From: Myxococcales bacterium
GTDB taxonomy: Bacteria > Myxococcota_A > Bradymonadia > Bradymonadales > Bradymonadaceae
Reading direction: 5' to 3'
Length of the DNA: 16,224 bases
NCBI GenBank assembly: GCA_007120615.1
Contig: SKNI01000474.1
Coordinates: forward strand, 1 to 16,224
Shown here: in pieces, positions 14,609 to 16,224 of the stretch
How positions within the stretch are numbered: the stretch's first letter is position 1
Layout: the number at the start of each line of letters is the position of its first letter
Program-made: the position numbers and the translations under genes
Notes under the pieces: model-generated
The model's database searches: none
Seen by the model: only the letters and a program-made list of their open reading frames with translations
What the model was told of the DNA's origin: nothing

Positions 14609-14896
14609 ATGAGCAACAACTTAAAAGATGAGCTACTCAACGGGGCGATGAAGGCCCTGCAGAGTGAAACCGCTCAAAAGATCATGAATAACGAGAAGGT
14701 CCAAAAGGGCGTGGCGAAAGCGTTTCGGGCTTCCTATGACTTGAAGACCGGCATTGACGAGCGAAAAGAGGACTTTGCGCGCCGATTTAACCTGGCGACC
14801 CAAGATGATCTGCGTACGATGAAGCGAGAGCTGGACAGGCTTCATCGGCAGGTCGATTTTCTCAAGCGTGAAAAAGCCGAGAAAAAAGATTCCTGA
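14609..14896 (+). CDS. Small coiled-coil protein, phasin-like
   Basis: The 95-residue product has no signal peptide or membrane helix. Its first half is an amphipathic helix, and the C-terminal half (FNLATQDDLRTMKRELDRLH at 60-79, then RQVDFLKREKAEKK) is a coiled coil preceded by the T-x-D-D-L turn. That pattern recalls phasin and YqiC/BMFP-type small proteins, in which a short loop leads into an oligomerising coil. I cannot assign a family with certainty. Start ATG 14609 has GTGAGG about 6 nt upstream. It is the first gene of a plus-strand unit; the next gene follows after 35 bp. Confidence 0.8.
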   Translation: MSNNLKDELLNGAMKALQSETAQKIMNNEKVQKGVAKAFRASYDLKTGIDERKEDFARRFNLATQDDLRTMKRELDRLHRQVDFLKREKAEKKDS

Positions 14897-14931
14897 GAGC
14901 GGCCCCGTCTATTAGAGCAAAGTGAATTCCT

Positions 14932-15561
14932 ATGAATCTTCGAATTCTCTGCAGCGCGCTCGTGGCGGTGGTGGTCTTTGGTATCGCCATACCCACCGCC
15001 CAGAAGCCGGTTCAGATAGGAGAGGCTCATGCTCATCTGGCGACCTTTGGTAGCTGGGAGATCACCAAGGCCTATCTGCAGAAGTTATTTCCGGAAGCGA
15101 CGACCTTCTTGAGGCGTCAGGACACCTATTCCGACGAGCAAGTCGCTCAAATCGAGGAGTACCTCGGGTTTGAGCTCAATCCAGAAGACAAAGAACCGGA
15201 ATTTTATATCGCCATCGATGAATCCGATGGGGATCGCCGGTTTCTGGGGGTGGCATTATTTATCGATCCCCGGGTGGAGTCTCGTCTTTTGGAGGGCGCA
15301 GTGGTGCGGATGGAGGTCGGAATCGGCGTCGACGCCGGCGGCCGGATTGCCCGGGTTCGACTCTATGAATACCGCGGCGCTCGGGCGTGGACGGAAGCAG
15401 AGTTTCTGGACCAATTTATCGGGCGCACCTTAGACGATTCCTTCGCCGTGGGAGCTGAGGAAGAGATCAAACCGGTGGAATCAGAGCCAACGGAGAGTCA
15501 GTTGGTTGCCAACGCCGCTCGTGAAGCCCTTTATCTAATGAAAATATCGCTGGGGCGTTGA
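14932..15561 (+). CDS. Exported FMN-binding-domain-like protein
   Basis: This 209-residue protein has an N-terminal signal-type hydrophobic segment (about 4-20), so it should be exported or anchored outside the cytoplasm. The remainder follows the layout of FMN-bind (NqrC/RnfG-like) proteins: AYLQKLFPEA (47-56), an FYIAIDESDGDRRFLGVALF region (91-110), then GIGVDAGGRIARVRLYEYRG (130-149) and FLDQFIGRTLDD (158-169). Where covalent-FMN relatives have S-G-A-T-x-S, this protein has S184-E-P-T187-E-S189. The threonine that carries FMN in the family is kept but the G-A pair is not, so flavinylation is doubtful. No strong Shine-Dalgarno is visible before ATG 14932. surE follows after 25 bp. Confidence 0.75.
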   Translation: MNLRILCSALVAVVVFGIAIPTAQKPVQIGEAHAHLATFGSWEITKAYLQKLFPEATTFLRRQDTYSDEQVAQIEEYLGFELNPEDKEPEFYIAIDESDGDRRFLGVALFIDPRVESRLLEGAVVRMEVGIGVDAGGRIARVRLYEYRGARAWTEAEFLDQFIGRTLDDSFAVGAEEEIKPVESEPTESQLVANAAREALYLMKISLGR

Positions 15562-15576
15562 GTCCTTGAAGCCGAC

Positions 15577-15580
15577 GGAG
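15577..15580 (+). promoter_or_regulatory. Ribosome binding site deciding the GTG start of surE
   Basis: GGAG lies 6 nt before GTG 15587. The alternative in-frame TTG at 15566 has no comparable site and would add seven residues before the conserved strand. Confidence 0.6.
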
Positions 15581-15586
15581 AACGCT

Positions 15587-16224
15587 GTGGAAAGGCCGCT
15601 GATTCTGGTGACGAATGACGATGGCATCGAGGCTCCGGGAATCAAGGCACTTACCAGAGCGATGGAGCCGCTGGGAGACGTCTGGGTTGTGGCGCCGAAG
15701 GACGAGCAGAGCGCGGTGAGCAACGCGATAAGCCTTCGCCACCCGCTGCGAGTTCGCTCCCGGGGTGACCAACGACTGGCGGTCTCCGGTACTCCTACGG
15801 ATTGCGTGTACGTGGGGCTAAATCACGTATTGGAGCGGCGCCCGGCGATTTGTGTCTCGGGAATCAATCACGGGGCAAATCTGGGGGACGATGTGATGTA
15901 CAGCGGAACCGTAGCGGCGGCGATCGAGGCCACCATGTGTGACGTTCCGGCGCTGGCATTTAGTCTGGCCGGCTACGGATCGCGGGATTTCGAGGCGACC
16001 GTGGAGCACATCACCAGGCTGACGGGAATATTTCTGGGGTCCGGGCTGCCTCGCGGGGTCTTTATGAATATCAACTTCCCCCTCGACGTGGATGCAGACT
16101 CAGAAGTCCGTCTGACCAAGCTGGGCCGGCGAAATTACGGGAGGGTGGTCATCGAGAAGAAGGATCCCAGGCACCAATCCTATTTCTGGCTCGGGGGCTC
16201 GGAGTTGGGATTTGATGATATCCC
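15587..16224 (+). CDS. surE: SurE survival protein, 5'/3'-nucleotidase (3' end outside the window)
   Basis: About 212 codons are present before the right edge. The N-terminus is PLILVTNDDGIEAPGIKAL, with the metal-binding D11 and D12, followed by VVAPKDEQSAVSNAISL (S42) and GTPTDCVYVGL. SGINHGANLG (91-100) supplies the conserved Asn (N94), and DDVMYSGTVAAA continues the family core. SurE is a divalent-metal-dependent nucleoside 5'- and 3'-monophosphate phosphatase in the cytoplasm, often linked to stationary-phase survival. The catalytic half is complete, and the missing part is the C-terminal dimerisation region. The start is GTG 15587. It lies 25 bp after the FMN-bind-like gene on the same strand, so the two are probably co-transcribed. 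Confidence 0.96.
   Translation, partial: MERPLILVTNDDGIEAPGIKALTRAMEPLGDVWVVAPKDEQSAVSNAISLRHPLRVRSRGDQRLAVSGTPTDCVYVGLNHVLERRPAICVSGINHGANLGDDVMYSGTVAAAIEATMCDVPALAFSLAGYGSRDFEATVEHITRLTGIFLGSGLPRGVFMNINFPLDVDADSEVRLTKLGRRNYGRVVIEKKDPRHQSYFWLGGSELGFDDI

Overview
The window looks like a chromosomal segment of a Gram-negative, mesophile-type bacterium of moderate to high GC, most likely from the Myxococcota/Bradymonadales side of the former Deltaproteobacteria. This is inferred from three things: a MoxR/DUF58/BatA/VWA envelope operon, a very cysteine-rich lipoprotein with an Asp-rich linker, and a peptidoglycan glycosyltransferase with a long AsmA-like periplasmic part. No rRNA, tRNA, CRISPR array, insertion sequence or phage gene was seen.

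Layout, left to right. Positions 1-204 hold two head-to-tail copies of a GC-rich 102-bp repeat, probably cut by the window edge. From 229 to 8997 the minus strand carries a tight five-gene operon. In transcription order it encodes a DUF4175-like membrane coiled-coil protein (8997-6940), a MoxR AAA+ ATPase (6924-5911), a DUF58 protein (5914-4991), a BatA-type VWA membrane protein (4929-3049) and a large VWA/GATase1-like/VWA membrane protein (3033-229). Gaps are 15 bp or less except for one of 61 bp. Upstream on the same strand (12551-9084) is a 1155-residue AsmA-like/GT51 fusion, separated from the operon by 86 bp that contain a modest terminator-like hairpin. Further upstream (14379-12661) is a 572-residue lipoprotein with 74 cysteines.

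After a 229-bp divergent intergenic region the plus strand carries a 95-residue coiled-coil protein, an exported FMN-binding-domain-like protein and surE. SurE runs off the right edge.

How the genes fit together. The MoxR/DUF58/BatA/VWA cluster is a known chaperone-plus-VWA arrangement: a hexameric cytoplasmic AAA+ ATPase is thought to remodel or activate metal-binding VWA proteins at the inner membrane. Placing it directly behind a membrane-anchored glycan polymerase suggests an envelope-assembly or envelope-stress role; that link is inference. The plus-strand trio looks like a separate transcription unit ending in or continuing through surE. Most long antisense ORFs here, including a 422-codon one opposite the Cys-rich gene, are composition-driven shadows.
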